From assembly GCF_003719335.1 (NCBI RefSeq), contig NZ_RIAS01000015.1:107363-171362 (forward strand): a DNA stretch of 64,000 nt, in the 5' to 3' direction. The notes beneath the pieces were generated by a model. That model was not told the origin of the DNA. It ran no database searches and saw nothing but the letters and a program-made list of their open reading frames with translations. The stretch's first letter is position 1. Each line of letters starts with the position of its first letter. The DNA comes from Paenibacillus amylolyticus (GTDB lineage: Bacteria; Bacillota; Bacilli; Paenibacillales; Paenibacillaceae). This document shows positions 8,891 to 18,396 of this stretch, in pieces. Position numbers and translations under genes: made by a program.

Positions 8891-11227
8891 TTGCCTAAAT
8901 ATCTACTGCGTCTGCTCTGCTTTACGATGATTCTTGGGGCTTTGCCGGTCATAGTGATTGGTTCCGTCTCGTATACGATTGCTTCGCGTGATATCGAACA
9001 GAAAGTGCGCGAGAGCAATCTTCAGATACTACATCAGACTCAGATGCGAGTGGAACAAGTATTACGCAGTTTACAACTGTCCTCAATCCAGTACGTCAAT
9101 TCACCATTGGTGCTGCGTGCAATGAAGCAACCGCTGAATAGCAGCGAATTTCAAGAAATTCGTGATTTGACATCCGGTTTTAACAATCTGCAGGTGGTTA
9201 CAAGTATTGATCAGGCTTACCTCGTAAATCTGGAACAGGACTGGGTCGTATCGATGCGTTCTTTTGGTAAACTGGGTGATTTCAGCATTAAAGATCGAAT
9301 CGGAACCTATCTTACATACACCAATAGTTTATTCTGGGTGACTCAAAACAAAAGTTCATCGAAAGAGAGTGTCCCTGTATCAGCAGGCATGGGTGAGGCC
9401 TTAACGGAACAGGCACCTACCTTGATCTCTTCGGATAATGTAGTCAGCATGGTTTTTAAAATTCCGATGGTGCCCACAAACGTGAAACCAAAAGGATTTC
9501 TTGTCATTGATATTGCGGATGCGGAGCTGAGCAGCTTTTTGAGCCGGAATCCGAATTCAGGTGATCTGTATGTTCTGGACAAGGATCAGAGGTATTTTTT
9601 GAATGATACGAATTATGCAAATAAATACGATGTGCTGAACAAAGATATTCAGGAAAAGGTTCAGACGACGGGGGAACCCCAAGGATTTTTCAGTGCCGAA
9701 GTAGAAGGTAAACCTGTAGCCGTCAGCTACAGGCAGTCACCTCTAAATGGCTGGTTATACGTGTCGGTCGTATCGCTCGGACAGATTACAGCTCAGTCGC
9801 AAAAGATTGCAGTGGTGACCGGGGTGGCGACGTTAATTATGTTATTGGTGACCGGGCTTGTGGCCATCTATGGTAGCCGGCGCATGTACTCGCCAATCTC
9901 TAGACTGCTGCAATTTACAAAAGGGCTGGATTCTCCGCTTCCTCCTGCAGGACGTCGTCAGGATGAATTTATTTATATTGAGGAACGCTTGTCTACACTG
10001 TTTAGTTCTGAGAAAACGATGCGTGAGCAGATGAAGGGGCAGCATGTGCATCTTCAGGAGTTTTTTATGACCAAACTGCTGACAGGCAAAATATCGGAAG
10101 AAGATTTCAGATATCAGGGCGAATTGTATGATTTCCCCACCGGATGGTCACATCTGGGCGTGCTGATGCTTCAGATTGATACCCTCGAAGGCACAAGGTA
10201 TGAGGAGCAGGATCGGGATCTATTGCTGTTTGCAGTCAATAATATGGTAGGTGAGTTACTGCCTTCCGAGATTCGGTTCACACCGGTCATGCTGGATGAT
10301 GCGCAAGTTACTGTACTTGCTTCTGAACTGAATGATGAAGTGCAGCTTAAGGAATGGATGCATACACAAGCGGATTGGATTCGTGAACGAATCGTAACTT
10401 ATCTGAACCTGCCGGTAAGCATAGGCATTAGCCGGACATACTCCCGCATTGGAGATACGCCTAGAGCCTATCAAGAGAGCAAAGAAGCGTTGCAAGGCAG
10501 AGTCAGCTTGGGTAGCCGAATTATTTTACATTATGAGGACATCCAACCAAGAGGTCAGATGGAAGCTGCGCTGTATACGCAGTTACGAATGATCGAAGAT
10601 CAGTTGGCTTCAGCGATCAAACAGGGAGACGAAGAAAAAACGGATATCTATTTTACACAATATTTAGGATTGCTGGCGGATAAAAAGCTGCATTTCAGCG
10701 AATATCCAGTCATCATGGTGCAGTTATTGTCACGAGTATATCAACTTGTGCAAGAGCAGGGCGGAGATGTGGCAGAAGTACTTGGTGAGAAAGCTTCCAT
10801 GGCATATTTGCTTAAACTATCAACACTGGACGAGATGACCGGTTGGTTCCGTAAGCGATTATTTTTGCCTGTGATTCGTTTCTGGAAGGAACAAGAGGAG
10901 TCACAATATATGAATATTGCCCGCCGGATGATTCGACTGATCGAGGAACGGTATGATCGGGACTTATCGCTCGAGGCTTGCGCCGAGGAATTGAACTTCC
11001 ATCCGGTCTATTTAAGCCGGGTCTTCAAGAAGGAAGCGGGGGTTAATTTTACCGAGTATCTTGCAGAGTACCGCATGGAAAAAGCCAAAACGTGGCTTCA
11101 GACGACAGATTTGAAAATATCGGAAATCGCCGAAAAATTAAATTATACGAACCCCACGGCATTTATCCGTACATTCCGCAAAATAACAGGAACAACTCCC
11201 GGCAAGTACAGGGAGCAGCAACGCTAG
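8891..11227 (+). CDS. AraC-family transmembrane sensor-regulator of the rhamnogalacturonan-type locus
   Basis: About 778 residues. One membrane helix at the N-terminus and one near residues 300-325 flank an extracytoplasmic sensor domain. A cytoplasmic region follows, and the C-terminal AraC HTH (last ~100 residues, LSLEACAEELNFHPVYLSRVFKKEAG...TTPGKYR) binds DNA. This is the one-protein YesS-type design found beside LplABC transporters in Bacillus and Paenibacillus. The TTG at 8891 is preferred because AAAGGGAG ends 9 nt before it; an ATG at 8882 directly abuts that site. It probably activates the lplB-lplC-lplA-GH105 genes downstream in response to an oligosaccharide. Confidence 0.88.
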   Translation: MPKYLLRLLCFTMILGALPVIVIGSVSYTIASRDIEQKVRESNLQILHQTQMRVEQVLRSLQLSSIQYVNSPLVLRAMKQPLNSSEFQEIRDLTSGFNNLQVVTSIDQAYLVNLEQDWVVSMRSFGKLGDFSIKDRIGTYLTYTNSLFWVTQNKSSSKESVPVSAGMGEALTEQAPTLISSDNVVSMVFKIPMVPTNVKPKGFLVIDIADAELSSFLSRNPNSGDLYVLDKDQRYFLNDTNYANKYDVLNKDIQEKVQTTGEPQGFFSAEVEGKPVAVSYRQSPLNGWLYVSVVSLGQITAQSQKIAVVTGVATLIMLLVTGLVAIYGSRRMYSPISRLLQFTKGLDSPLPPAGRRQDEFIYIEERLSTLFSSEKTMREQMKGQHVHLQEFFMTKLLTGKISEEDFRYQGELYDFPTGWSHLGVLMLQIDTLEGTRYEEQDRDLLLFAVNNMVGELLPSEIRFTPVMLDDAQVTVLASELNDEVQLKEWMHTQADWIRERIVTYLNLPVSIGISRTYSRIGDTPRAYQESKEALQGRVSLGSRIILHYEDIQPRGQMEAALYTQLRMIEDQLASAIKQGDEEKTDIYFTQYLGLLADKKLHFSEYPVIMVQLLSRVYQLVQEQGGDVAEVLGEKASMAYLLKLSTLDEMTGWFRKRLFLPVIRFWKEQEESQYMNIARRMIRLIEERYDRDLSLEACAEELNFHPVYLSRVFKKEAGVNFTEYLAEYRMEKAKTWLQTTDLKISEIAEKLNYTNPTAFIRTFRKITGTTPGKYREQQR

Positions 11228-11234
11228 AGAACAA

Positions 11235-11267
11235 GGCCTGCTCTGCCCTCACGGCAGGCAGGCTTTT
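11235..11267 (+). terminator. Probable terminator after the AraC sensor-regulator
   Basis: GCCTGCTCTGCC pairs imperfectly with GGCAGGCAGGC, followed by a short TTTT. The short T run makes it moderate. Confidence 0.5.
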
Positions 11268-11489
11268 GGCGTTCAATTTAACGTTCTTTTTTAAGTCCAT
11301 TCGTAGCTTATAAACCATAGTTAAACCAGGAACATACAGGTTGAAAGCAGTTCATTTCGAGTATAGCCAGCCATGCTTAAGAGGTTAAAACCCTTGATAC
11401 ATAAGGGAAAACAAAAGGCTAAAACGAGATGATAGCCAGTGATTCGATTATCCGCCACAATGGAGACATGAATTCAGGAAGTGATCTTT

Positions 11490-11503
11490 TGTAATCGTTT
11501 CCA
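11490..11503. promoter_or_regulatory. Candidate cre site upstream of lplB
   Basis: TGTAATCGTTTCCA matches the cre consensus at all but one position. It lies just before the GGGGAGG ribosome binding site, so bound CcpA could block the transporter operon when preferred sugars are present. Confidence 0.5.
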
Positions 11504-11522
11504 ACGTGGGGAGGAAGACACT

Positions 11523-12476
11523 ATGAAAGCCGAAACGGCTGCTCGAACACGGCCCGCTACCCGCAGTGACAAAAACCTGCTCTGGAGGGACGTCATCAAA
11601 AACCGGTGGCTGTACATTATGCTGATTCCGGGAGTACTTTACTTTGTTATCTTCAAATACATACCGATGTATGGGATTACGATGGCTTTTCAGGATTACA
11701 CGCCGTACAAAGGCATTTTGGGGAGTGACTGGGTAGGATTCAAACACTTCCAGCGTTTTTTTGGAGAACCGCAGTTCTGGACCTTATTTAGAAACACGTT
11801 TTTACTTGCGATTTATAATCTGGTTTTCTTTTTTCCATTACCAATTTTACTTGCGCTTATGATGAATGAGGTTCGGCGGGAGCGTTTTAAACGCTTCGTA
11901 CAGACATTGGTTTACGTTCCACACTTTGTTTCCTGGGTTGTTGTGGTTGGTGTGTTCTACATGCTGTTCACGACTGAAGGCGGTGCAATCAATGAACTGC
12001 TCTACAACCTGACGGGACAAAAAATTGCCTTTCTGCTTGAACCGGGATGGTTCCGTACGATGATTGTAGGACAATCCATTTGGAAAGAAGTAGGCTGGGG
12101 CACAATTATCTTCCTGGCAGCACTCTCTGGTGTAGATACACAGCTGTATGAGGCTGCTCGGATTGATGGTGCTAACCGCTGGCGTCAGACCTGGCACATA
12201 ACGTTGCCGGCGATTCGGAGTACCATCATTATTTTGCTCATTTTGCGTCTGGGTCACTTCCTAGATACAGGCTTTGAACAAATCTTCCTGATGCTGACAC
12301 CTACTAACCGTGACGTGGGCGAGGTATTTGACACCTACGTATACACGAAGGGGCTTACCCAAGCACAGTACAGTTATAGTGCTGCTGTCGGATTGTTTAA
12401 GTCGGTTGTTGGACTGGCGCTAGTGCTTGGTGCCAACACGTTAGCCAAAAAATTCGGGGAGGAAGGCGTCTATTAG
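11523..12476 (+). CDS. lplB: LplB-type sugar ABC transporter permease
   Basis: A 317-residue inner-membrane permease of the CUT1/LplB class. It has six hydrophobic segments and the cytoplasmic EAA loop YEAARIDGANRWRQTWHITL that contacts the ATPase. ATG at 11523 is chosen for its GGGGAGG site; an upstream in-frame start lacks one. It pairs with LplC and the lipoprotein LplA. No ATPase gene lies here; such systems normally share a MsmX-type ATPase encoded elsewhere. Confidence 0.93.
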   Translation: MKAETAARTRPATRSDKNLLWRDVIKNRWLYIMLIPGVLYFVIFKYIPMYGITMAFQDYTPYKGILGSDWVGFKHFQRFFGEPQFWTLFRNTFLLAIYNLVFFFPLPILLALMMNEVRRERFKRFVQTLVYVPHFVSWVVVVGVFYMLFTTEGGAINELLYNLTGQKIAFLLEPGWFRTMIVGQSIWKEVGWGTIIFLAALSGVDTQLYEAARIDGANRWRQTWHITLPAIRSTIIILLILRLGHFLDTGFEQIFLMLTPTNRDVGEVFDTYVYTKGLTQAQYSYSAAVGLFKSVVGLALVLGANTLAKKFGEEGVY

Positions 12477-12521
12477 TGCAATATTGGCAGACGCTCTTCA
12501 TCAGACAGGAGTGAACATTAG

Positions 12522-13394
12522 ATGCAACAGGACAAAACATGGGGCAACCGGATCTTTGATTTTGTGAATCATGGCTTGCTGCTTTTGATTGGTATCGTAA
12601 CCGTAATCCCGTTCATTTATATTTTGGCTGTGTCGTTTACCAGCCCGCATGAAGTGGCTAAAGGCGGATTTATTCTTTTTCCCAAAGAGTTCTCCTTGGC
12701 AGCCTACCGTTACATTTTTTCTACAGATACATTGATTCGAAGTCTCGGTGTATCGATCTATATTACCGTTGTGGGTACGCTAATCAACTTGCTGTTTACA
12801 TCGCTTATGGCTTACCCGCTATCCAGAAAGTATTTGCGTGGACGCCAGCCGATCCTGCTGGGTGTACTGTTCACGATGCTGTTCAGTGGCGGTATGATTC
12901 CAACGTATTTCGTCGTTAAATCCCTGCATCTTACCGATACACTCTGGTCTTTGATGTTGCCAACGGCGATCAGTGCGTTCAACCTGATCGTACTCAAAAA
13001 CTTCTTCCAAGCCATCCCAGATGAGCTGGAAGATGCGGCCAAAATCGATGGCTGTAACGATGTCAGCGTTTTATTCCGCATTGTGCTGCCACTCTCGATG
13101 CCAGCCATGGCTACCTTTTCACTCTTTTATGCCGTGGCACACTGGAACAGCTTCTTCAGTGCCGTCATCTATATCAACGACAGTGAGAAGTGGCCTGTAC
13201 AAGTCTGGTTACGTGAGATTGTCATTTTGGCACAGAGTCGAATTGGCGATACGAGCATTGAAGAAACCGAAATTCAGCCGCTTACGATTCGCATGGCTGT
13301 TATCGTATTCTCTACCATTCCGATTATGTTGGTCTACCCATTCCTGCAAAAGCATTTTGCCAAGGGAGTGATGCTCGGTTCGGTAAAAGGCTGA
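12522..13394 (+). CDS. lplC: LplC-type sugar ABC transporter permease
   Basis: The 290-residue second permease subunit of the same importer, with the EAA loop LEDAAKIDGCNDVSVLFRIV and six predicted membrane segments. It starts 45 bp after lplB with a CAGGAGTG ribosome binding site and is very probably co-transcribed. Together with LplB it should form the membrane channel for oligosaccharides captured by LplA. Confidence 0.93.
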   Translation: MQQDKTWGNRIFDFVNHGLLLLIGIVTVIPFIYILAVSFTSPHEVAKGGFILFPKEFSLAAYRYIFSTDTLIRSLGVSIYITVVGTLINLLFTSLMAYPLSRKYLRGRQPILLGVLFTMLFSGGMIPTYFVVKSLHLTDTLWSLMLPTAISAFNLIVLKNFFQAIPDELEDAAKIDGCNDVSVLFRIVLPLSMPAMATFSLFYAVAHWNSFFSAVIYINDSEKWPVQVWLREIVILAQSRIGDTSIEETEIQPLTIRMAVIVFSTIPIMLVYPFLQKHFAKGVMLGSVKG

Positions 13395-13538
13395 TTAGTG
13401 CAGCGTGTGGTGTGAAGCGTATTACTGAATTGTGAACATTAGTCCATGATTGGGAGTGGAGAACTGGAACGTTATAAGGTTGTTAGATTTTAAGATTTTA
13501 AGGCTGTGACTGTATATCAAAAAGGGAGGTTTTCATGA

Positions 13539-15038
13539 ATGAAGGCAACAAAAAAGAAAGCCGTAGCTGTTCTGAGTACACTGGCTCTGGTGACCGGTTT
13601 ACTGGCGGGATGCGGATCAGAGGAAGGTCAGGCTGCCGAAGGCGGCGTGCAGAATGTATCTATCGCTATTGCACAGGTGGGTGATGTCCCTAGCAAGGGC
13701 AACGAGGTACAGAAAAAAATTGAAGAGTACACCAACACCAAACTGGACATCCAGTGGATTCCGGCATCTGCGTACAATGACAAAATTAATGTTATGATCG
13801 CCTCCAGCGACATGCCGAAAATCGTAAAGGTGCAATATAACCCAACGGTGACCAATGCGATGCGGAATGACGTGTTCTGGGAAGTCGGACCTTTACTCAA
13901 TGAGTACAAAAACCTTTCTGCCCAAAATGGACGTTTCTTTGACAACATTAAGGTTAACGGCAAAATTTACGGCGTGCCCGTATTCTCTGATATTGCAAGG
14001 GCAACAGTCATTTACCGCAAGGATTGGTTCGACAAGTTGAATCTGAAAGTACCAACAACACCGGAAGAGTGGTATGAAACGATCAAGACGTTGTCCACTT
14101 CCGATCCGGATGGCGATGGACAGTCGAATACGTTTGGATTGATGTTGTTCAAAAAGTATAACGAAGATCAGTATTCTTTTACGACTCGCCTTGGTGTAAG
14201 CTTTGGCGCACCGAACAAATGGAAGGTTGAGAGCGATGGCAGCTTTACACCAGAATTCATGACACCAGAATATATGCAAGTGATGGATTTGCTGAAACGT
14301 TTGTATGAAGAGAAATTGTTAAACCAGGACTTCGCTGTATTTGATTCAACGGAAGCGGAGAAAAAGTATGATTCCGGCGTTGTCGGCATGCGTGTAGGTG
14401 TGGCGCAGAATGGTAAAAGCCAGCAGGAACGTCTGTCGAAAAACAATCCGGACGGCGTTGTAGATATTGCCGGTTTGCTGGGGCCAAATGGTGACCGTGT
14501 AGCTGGACAGACAGGAAACTCGGGCATTCTGGCTTTCCCGAAAGCTACGGTAAAATCGGAAGAGGAACTGAAAAGTTTGCTGTCATTCCTGGATAAATTG
14601 ATGGATCCGGAGATGGCAACGCTGCTTATGCGTGGTTTGGAAGGCAAACATCACACCAAAGTCGGAGACAACGAAGTGGAAATGAGTGACTTTGATGCCT
14701 TCCAGCGTGAAGTGAAACCTTATCGTGATAATTTCCCTTATGTTGAAGGTTATAATGTACCTAAACTGAAGGACAACGAGCTTGGCGAAAAAGGAACGGC
14801 TTTGGTAAAGGAACTGGCAGAACATGCGGTACCAAACCCTGCATTGACGTTGTATTCGCCGACATACGGTGACCGCGGAGCGGATCTGGATCAGATGATC
14901 GCCGATGCGCAAACCAAATATATTATGGGCAAGATCGATCAGAGCGGCTGGGAAAAAGAAATTGAGAATTGGGCTAATGCAGGCGGCACCAAAATCCGCG
15001 AGGAATATGCCGAAGATTACAAAAAACAGGCTCAATAA
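13539..15038 (+). CDS. lplA: LplA-type extracellular sugar-binding lipoprotein
   Basis: A 499-residue substrate-binding lipoprotein. The signal peptide ends in the lipobox LLAGC, so it should be lipidated and held on the outer face of the membrane. A DPDGDGQSNTFG loop at about residues 190-200 resembles the calcium-binding loop common in this family. Ribosome binding site GGGAGG, 9-nt spacing. Together with lplB and lplC it makes a complete importer minus the ATPase; the GH105 gene 23 bp downstream points to unsaturated rhamnogalacturonan or related oligosaccharides as substrate (inference). Confidence 0.92.
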   Translation: MKATKKKAVAVLSTLALVTGLLAGCGSEEGQAAEGGVQNVSIAIAQVGDVPSKGNEVQKKIEEYTNTKLDIQWIPASAYNDKINVMIASSDMPKIVKVQYNPTVTNAMRNDVFWEVGPLLNEYKNLSAQNGRFFDNIKVNGKIYGVPVFSDIARATVIYRKDWFDKLNLKVPTTPEEWYETIKTLSTSDPDGDGQSNTFGLMLFKKYNEDQYSFTTRLGVSFGAPNKWKVESDGSFTPEFMTPEYMQVMDLLKRLYEEKLLNQDFAVFDSTEAEKKYDSGVVGMRVGVAQNGKSQQERLSKNNPDGVVDIAGLLGPNGDRVAGQTGNSGILAFPKATVKSEEELKSLLSFLDKLMDPEMATLLMRGLEGKHHTKVGDNEVEMSDFDAFQREVKPYRDNFPYVEGYNVPKLKDNELGEKGTALVKELAEHAVPNPALTLYSPTYGDRGADLDQMIADAQTKYIMGKIDQSGWEKEIENWANAGGTKIREEYAEDYKKQAQ

Positions 15039-15061
15039 GGAGCGAAACCGGAGGTTTGATC

Positions 15062-16165
15062 ATGAAGGAAACGTTACAACATACACCGATGCGCATGGCT
15101 GACCAGTTTATGGAGAGTTATCGTAACCATGAGCTGTATTCGATCTGGCATTATGAGAATGGGTGTCTGCTCAAAGCACTGGAAGAACTGTATGCCCGTA
15201 CAGGCGAACAGAGATATTTCGATTATATTCAGGAACTTATGGATCATTTCATTCAGGAAGACGGATCGATTCGGTCCTATACGATTGAGGAATATAATCT
15301 GGATCAGATCAACCAGGGGAAATCACTATTTTTCCTGCTCGAGAAAACGGGTCAGGAAAAGTATCGCAAAGCTTCGGAGCTGCTGATGACGCAGTTGAAA
15401 GGGCAACCGCGTACAAGTGGGGGCGGTTTCTGGCACAAGAAAATCTATCCGTTCCAAATGTGGCTGGATGGATTGTACATGGCGACACCTTATCTGACTC
15501 AATATGGAGCCGTGACTGGTGAAGAGAAGTGGTTCGACAAGGCTGCTCTGCAATTGCTGTTGGTGGAGGCACAAACTCGTGATCCACGCAGTGGCTTGCT
15601 CTACCACGCTTGGGACGAGAGCAAAGAGCAGCGCTGGAGCTCCGGAGATACGGGATGTTCACCACATGTCTGGAGCCGTGCAGTGGGCTGGTATGTGATG
15701 GCGGTTGTAGATACGCTGGATTATCTACCAATTGATCATGAGCAACGTGGACAGATTATCGGTATTTTCGAGCGACTCGCGAATGCACTTGTCCATGTAC
15801 AGGATCAGGAAACAGGGTTGTGGCCGCATCTGCTCGATCAGCCAGGGCGTGAGCGGAATTATCTGGAGGCTTCGGGTACCTCGATGTTTGTATATGCCCT
15901 TGCTAAGGGTGTGCGCAAAGGGTACTTGAGCGGGAAGTTTAAAGCGATTGCGGAAAAAGGATATCAAGGCCTGTTGCAGCATCTGTTGCAAACAGACCAG
16001 GAGGGTGTGCTTTCCCTGACACAATGCAACGGGGGAGCGGGACTTGGAGGAACTCCTTATCGTGACGGGTCCTACGAGTACTATGTGACTGAATCGATTC
16101 GTATCAATGATCCGAAATCAGTTGCTCCATTTATTTTGGCAGGGGTCGAGATGGAACTGGCATAA
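15062..16165 (+). CDS. GH105 unsaturated glucuronyl/galacturonyl hydrolase
   Basis: A 367-residue cytoplasmic hydrolase of the YteR/YesR family, which removes the unsaturated uronic acid from oligosaccharides left by polysaccharide lyases. The family acid, the Asp in QMWLDGLYM, is Asp136; the downstream WSSGDTGCSPHVWSRAVGW block is also typical. No signal peptide. ATG 15062 is used because GGAGG lies 7 nt upstream; a TTG two codons earlier is too close to it. Its place after lplBCA suggests it processes the imported sugar. Its stop codon lies in the loop of a terminator hairpin. Confidence 0.92.
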   Translation: MKETLQHTPMRMADQFMESYRNHELYSIWHYENGCLLKALEELYARTGEQRYFDYIQELMDHFIQEDGSIRSYTIEEYNLDQINQGKSLFFLLEKTGQEKYRKASELLMTQLKGQPRTSGGGFWHKKIYPFQMWLDGLYMATPYLTQYGAVTGEEKWFDKAALQLLLVEAQTRDPRSGLLYHAWDESKEQRWSSGDTGCSPHVWSRAVGWYVMAVVDTLDYLPIDHEQRGQIIGIFERLANALVHVQDQETGLWPHLLDQPGRERNYLEASGTSMFVYALAKGVRKGYLSGKFKAIAEKGYQGLLQHLLQTDQEGVLSLTQCNGGAGLGGTPYRDGSYEYYVTESIRINDPKSVAPFILAGVEMELA

Positions 16166-16181
16166 TGCCGGTTCTTTTCTC
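16153..16181 (+). terminator. Terminator overlapping the GH105 stop codon
   Basis: GGAACTGGCA and TGCCGGTTCT pair around a TAA loop that is itself the stop codon, followed by a TTTTCT run. Confidence 0.7.
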
Positions 16182-16224
16182 CAAAACATTATGATAGCGC
16201 ATACATTCTGAGGTTGAAGGCATC

Positions 16225-16455
16225 TATATAAGTTGAACTATTCATTTACACTCTAACGGAGAGGACAGAAAAAACCTGGAAAGCGAAGCGTTCGCCTAAA
16301 AGCTTTCTGCAAGAAAGCTACATCGGAAGCATATGCTTATCACCGGATTTTTCCCTTGGGAAAAGGGAATCAAAAAAATCTGGGGATAACCGCTACTCTC
16401 CAGGTTATTCTGTCATCGGAGTGTTCTGTGTAAAATCTTTAGTCCAACTTATATA
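16225..16455 (+). repeat. Terminal-inverted-repeat hairpin element, copy 1
   Basis: A ~231-bp non-coding element whose ends are inverted copies (TATATAAGTTGAACTA left, TATATAAGTTGGACTA on the opposite strand at the right; 15/16). Inner parts of the ends also match (ACAGAAAAAACCTGGA against ACAGAATAACCTGGA). Inside are hairpins AGCTTTCTGCAAGAAAGCT, the palindrome AAGCATATGCTT and a long stem GGATTTTTCCCTT...AAGGG...AAAAAAATC. A second copy lies at 58655-58888 in the opposite orientation. It fills the gap between the GH105 gene and the second lplA-like gene. Confidence 0.85.
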
Positions 16456-16516
16456 TGATTGAGGAATGAGGGCAAGTCCGCTGAACAATAGGTTTATCCA
16501 AAAGGAGAGATGGTTC

Positions 16517-18046
16517 ATGAGTCCAAAAAGTCCAAAGCGTTCAAAGAGTCCAATGTTTCGCGTAGGAAGCTTCGTTATTGTTGGTGCGATGTCTGCCGGT
16601 TTGCTGGCTGGATGTGGGGGAGAAAAAGCTCCAGCCGCTGGGGAAGGCAAAATGCCCATTTCCATTTCATTGATGCAGGTGGGTGATGTGCCCGCTAAGG
16701 AAAATGCAATCGAGAAGAAGATTGAGGAATACACGAATACCGATGTAAACGTGCAGTGGATTCCGCAGTCGGCGTTCGACGACAAAGTCAATGTCATGGT
16801 GGCATCAGGGGAGATGCCAACGATTATGCGTGTCAATTATGTACCTACAACTTTTAATGCCGCAAAGACAGGATTGTTTTGGGAACTCGGGCCTTATCTG
16901 AAGGATTACAAAAACTTGTCCGCCCAATCGGAGGCTCATTTTAATAACATCAAGATTGAAGGCAAAATCTACGGTGTTCCGAATTTCCGGGATATCGGAC
17001 GAACGGCAATCGTTTATCGGAAAGACTGGTTTGATAAGCTGAAACTGGATATCCCGAAAAATCTGGATGATTGGTATAAGGTCATGCGTTCCATCCGTAA
17101 GGACGACCCGGACGGTAATGGCAAGGAAGATACGTATGGTGCGCTGTTATTTAAAAAGTATAACGAGGGTGTATCTTCACCGCTGACCCGGATTGCTGTA
17201 AGTATTGGTGGAGTTAACAAATGGGGTGTGGACGATGCTGGTAAATTAACACCAGAGTTCCTGACTCCTGAATATGTGGATACGATGAAGCTGTTTAAGC
17301 GATTGTTTAATGAAGGTCTGATCAATAGTGATTTCCCTGCACTGGACCCTTCCGATGCGGACAAAAAAATGGATTCAGGTCTCGTTGCTATGAAACTGAA
17401 CGGTGTCGCTCAGAACGGGAAATCATCCCAGCAACGGCTCACACCTAACGCACCGGATGGTGTCATTGATGTAGCGCCGTTTCAAGGGCCGGATGGCATT
17501 CGCATTGCGGGTGAGCCTGGAAACTACGGTATGCTTGTCATCCCGAAAGCATCTGTAACGGATGAAGCGCAGCTCAAGAAGGTACTCACCTTCCTGGATC
17601 AACTAATGGACGAGGAACTCAGCACGCTGCAACTTCGTGGATTGCTTGATGTGCACTACAGCAAGACGGCTGACGGTAAAACGGAACTGAAAGACTTTGA
17701 TGCTTATCAACGTGAGGTCAAACCGTATCGTGATAACCTGTTGAGTGTTGAAGGATACAATGTGCCTGAGCTGGTCGATGTTCCTATTGGTATGAAAGGC
17801 GCGAAGATGGCTCGTGAAAATGAACAGTATGCAATTGCTAATCCTGCACTTACGCTTTCCTCCGTGATCTATACAGAGCGTGGTCAGGAGCTGGATCAGA
17901 TGATTTGGGATGCGCAGACCAAGTACATTATGGGCAAGATCGATGATGCTGGCTGGGAACAGGAGGTTGCCAACTGGAGAAAAGCAGGCGGTGACCAGCT
18001 GATCACAGAACTGGAAGCTTCGTATAAAGAGCTTAACGGGAAATAA
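16517..18046 (+). CDS. Second LplA-type sugar-binding lipoprotein, without its own permeases
   Basis: A 509-residue paralogue of the lipoprotein at 13539, alike throughout (for example KIEEYTN, VNVQWIPQSAF, QREVKPYRDN, AQTKYIMGKID). Basic N-terminus, signal peptide and LLAGC lipobox are present, and the calcium-type loop reads DPDGNGKEDTYG. ATG 16517 has AAAGGAGAG 7 nt upstream; the longer in-frame ORF has no such site. No permease accompanies it, so it may share LplBC with the first binding protein and widen substrate range (inference). Probably a separate transcript, since a terminator and the repeat element precede it. Confidence 0.9.
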   Translation: MSPKSPKRSKSPMFRVGSFVIVGAMSAGLLAGCGGEKAPAAGEGKMPISISLMQVGDVPAKENAIEKKIEEYTNTDVNVQWIPQSAFDDKVNVMVASGEMPTIMRVNYVPTTFNAAKTGLFWELGPYLKDYKNLSAQSEAHFNNIKIEGKIYGVPNFRDIGRTAIVYRKDWFDKLKLDIPKNLDDWYKVMRSIRKDDPDGNGKEDTYGALLFKKYNEGVSSPLTRIAVSIGGVNKWGVDDAGKLTPEFLTPEYVDTMKLFKRLFNEGLINSDFPALDPSDADKKMDSGLVAMKLNGVAQNGKSSQQRLTPNAPDGVIDVAPFQGPDGIRIAGEPGNYGMLVIPKASVTDEAQLKKVLTFLDQLMDEELSTLQLRGLLDVHYSKTADGKTELKDFDAYQREVKPYRDNLLSVEGYNVPELVDVPIGMKGAKMARENEQYAIANPALTLSSVIYTERGQELDQMIWDAQTKYIMGKIDDAGWEQEVANWRKAGGDQLITELEASYKELNGK

Positions 18047-18151
18047 ATGAGACTGCCATAAAAAAAAGGTTGATTTCATGCAAGGAATGGGTTTATTCTA
18101 TAAAAGAGTAAAAATTCCATAATTAATAAGTGAGACCACACCTTAAAGCAT

Positions 18152-18191
18152 AAGGCTATGAATCTGCGGATTCATGGCCTTTTTTGTTTTT
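18152..18191 (+). terminator. Terminator after the second lplA-like gene
   Basis: AAGGCTATGAATC and GATTCATGGCCTT pair around TGCG, followed by TTTTTGTTTTTG. The rest of 18047-18396 shows no gene. Confidence 0.88.
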
Positions 18192-18396
18192 GTTGGATAA
18201 AAAGTGGGTCTTAGGGAGGAGGGATAATCACCTTAGAATCATGGGGAAATATGAAAATGATACCAAAATACTAGTTATACATGGTAGAATATTGATTATA
18301 TTTCCAAATTTAGTTTTTGGTTTTGTTTGATAAGCAAGTTAGCCGTTTGACCAAATGAAGCATCCCCATACTAAGGTACATAGGAGCGTGAACAGA

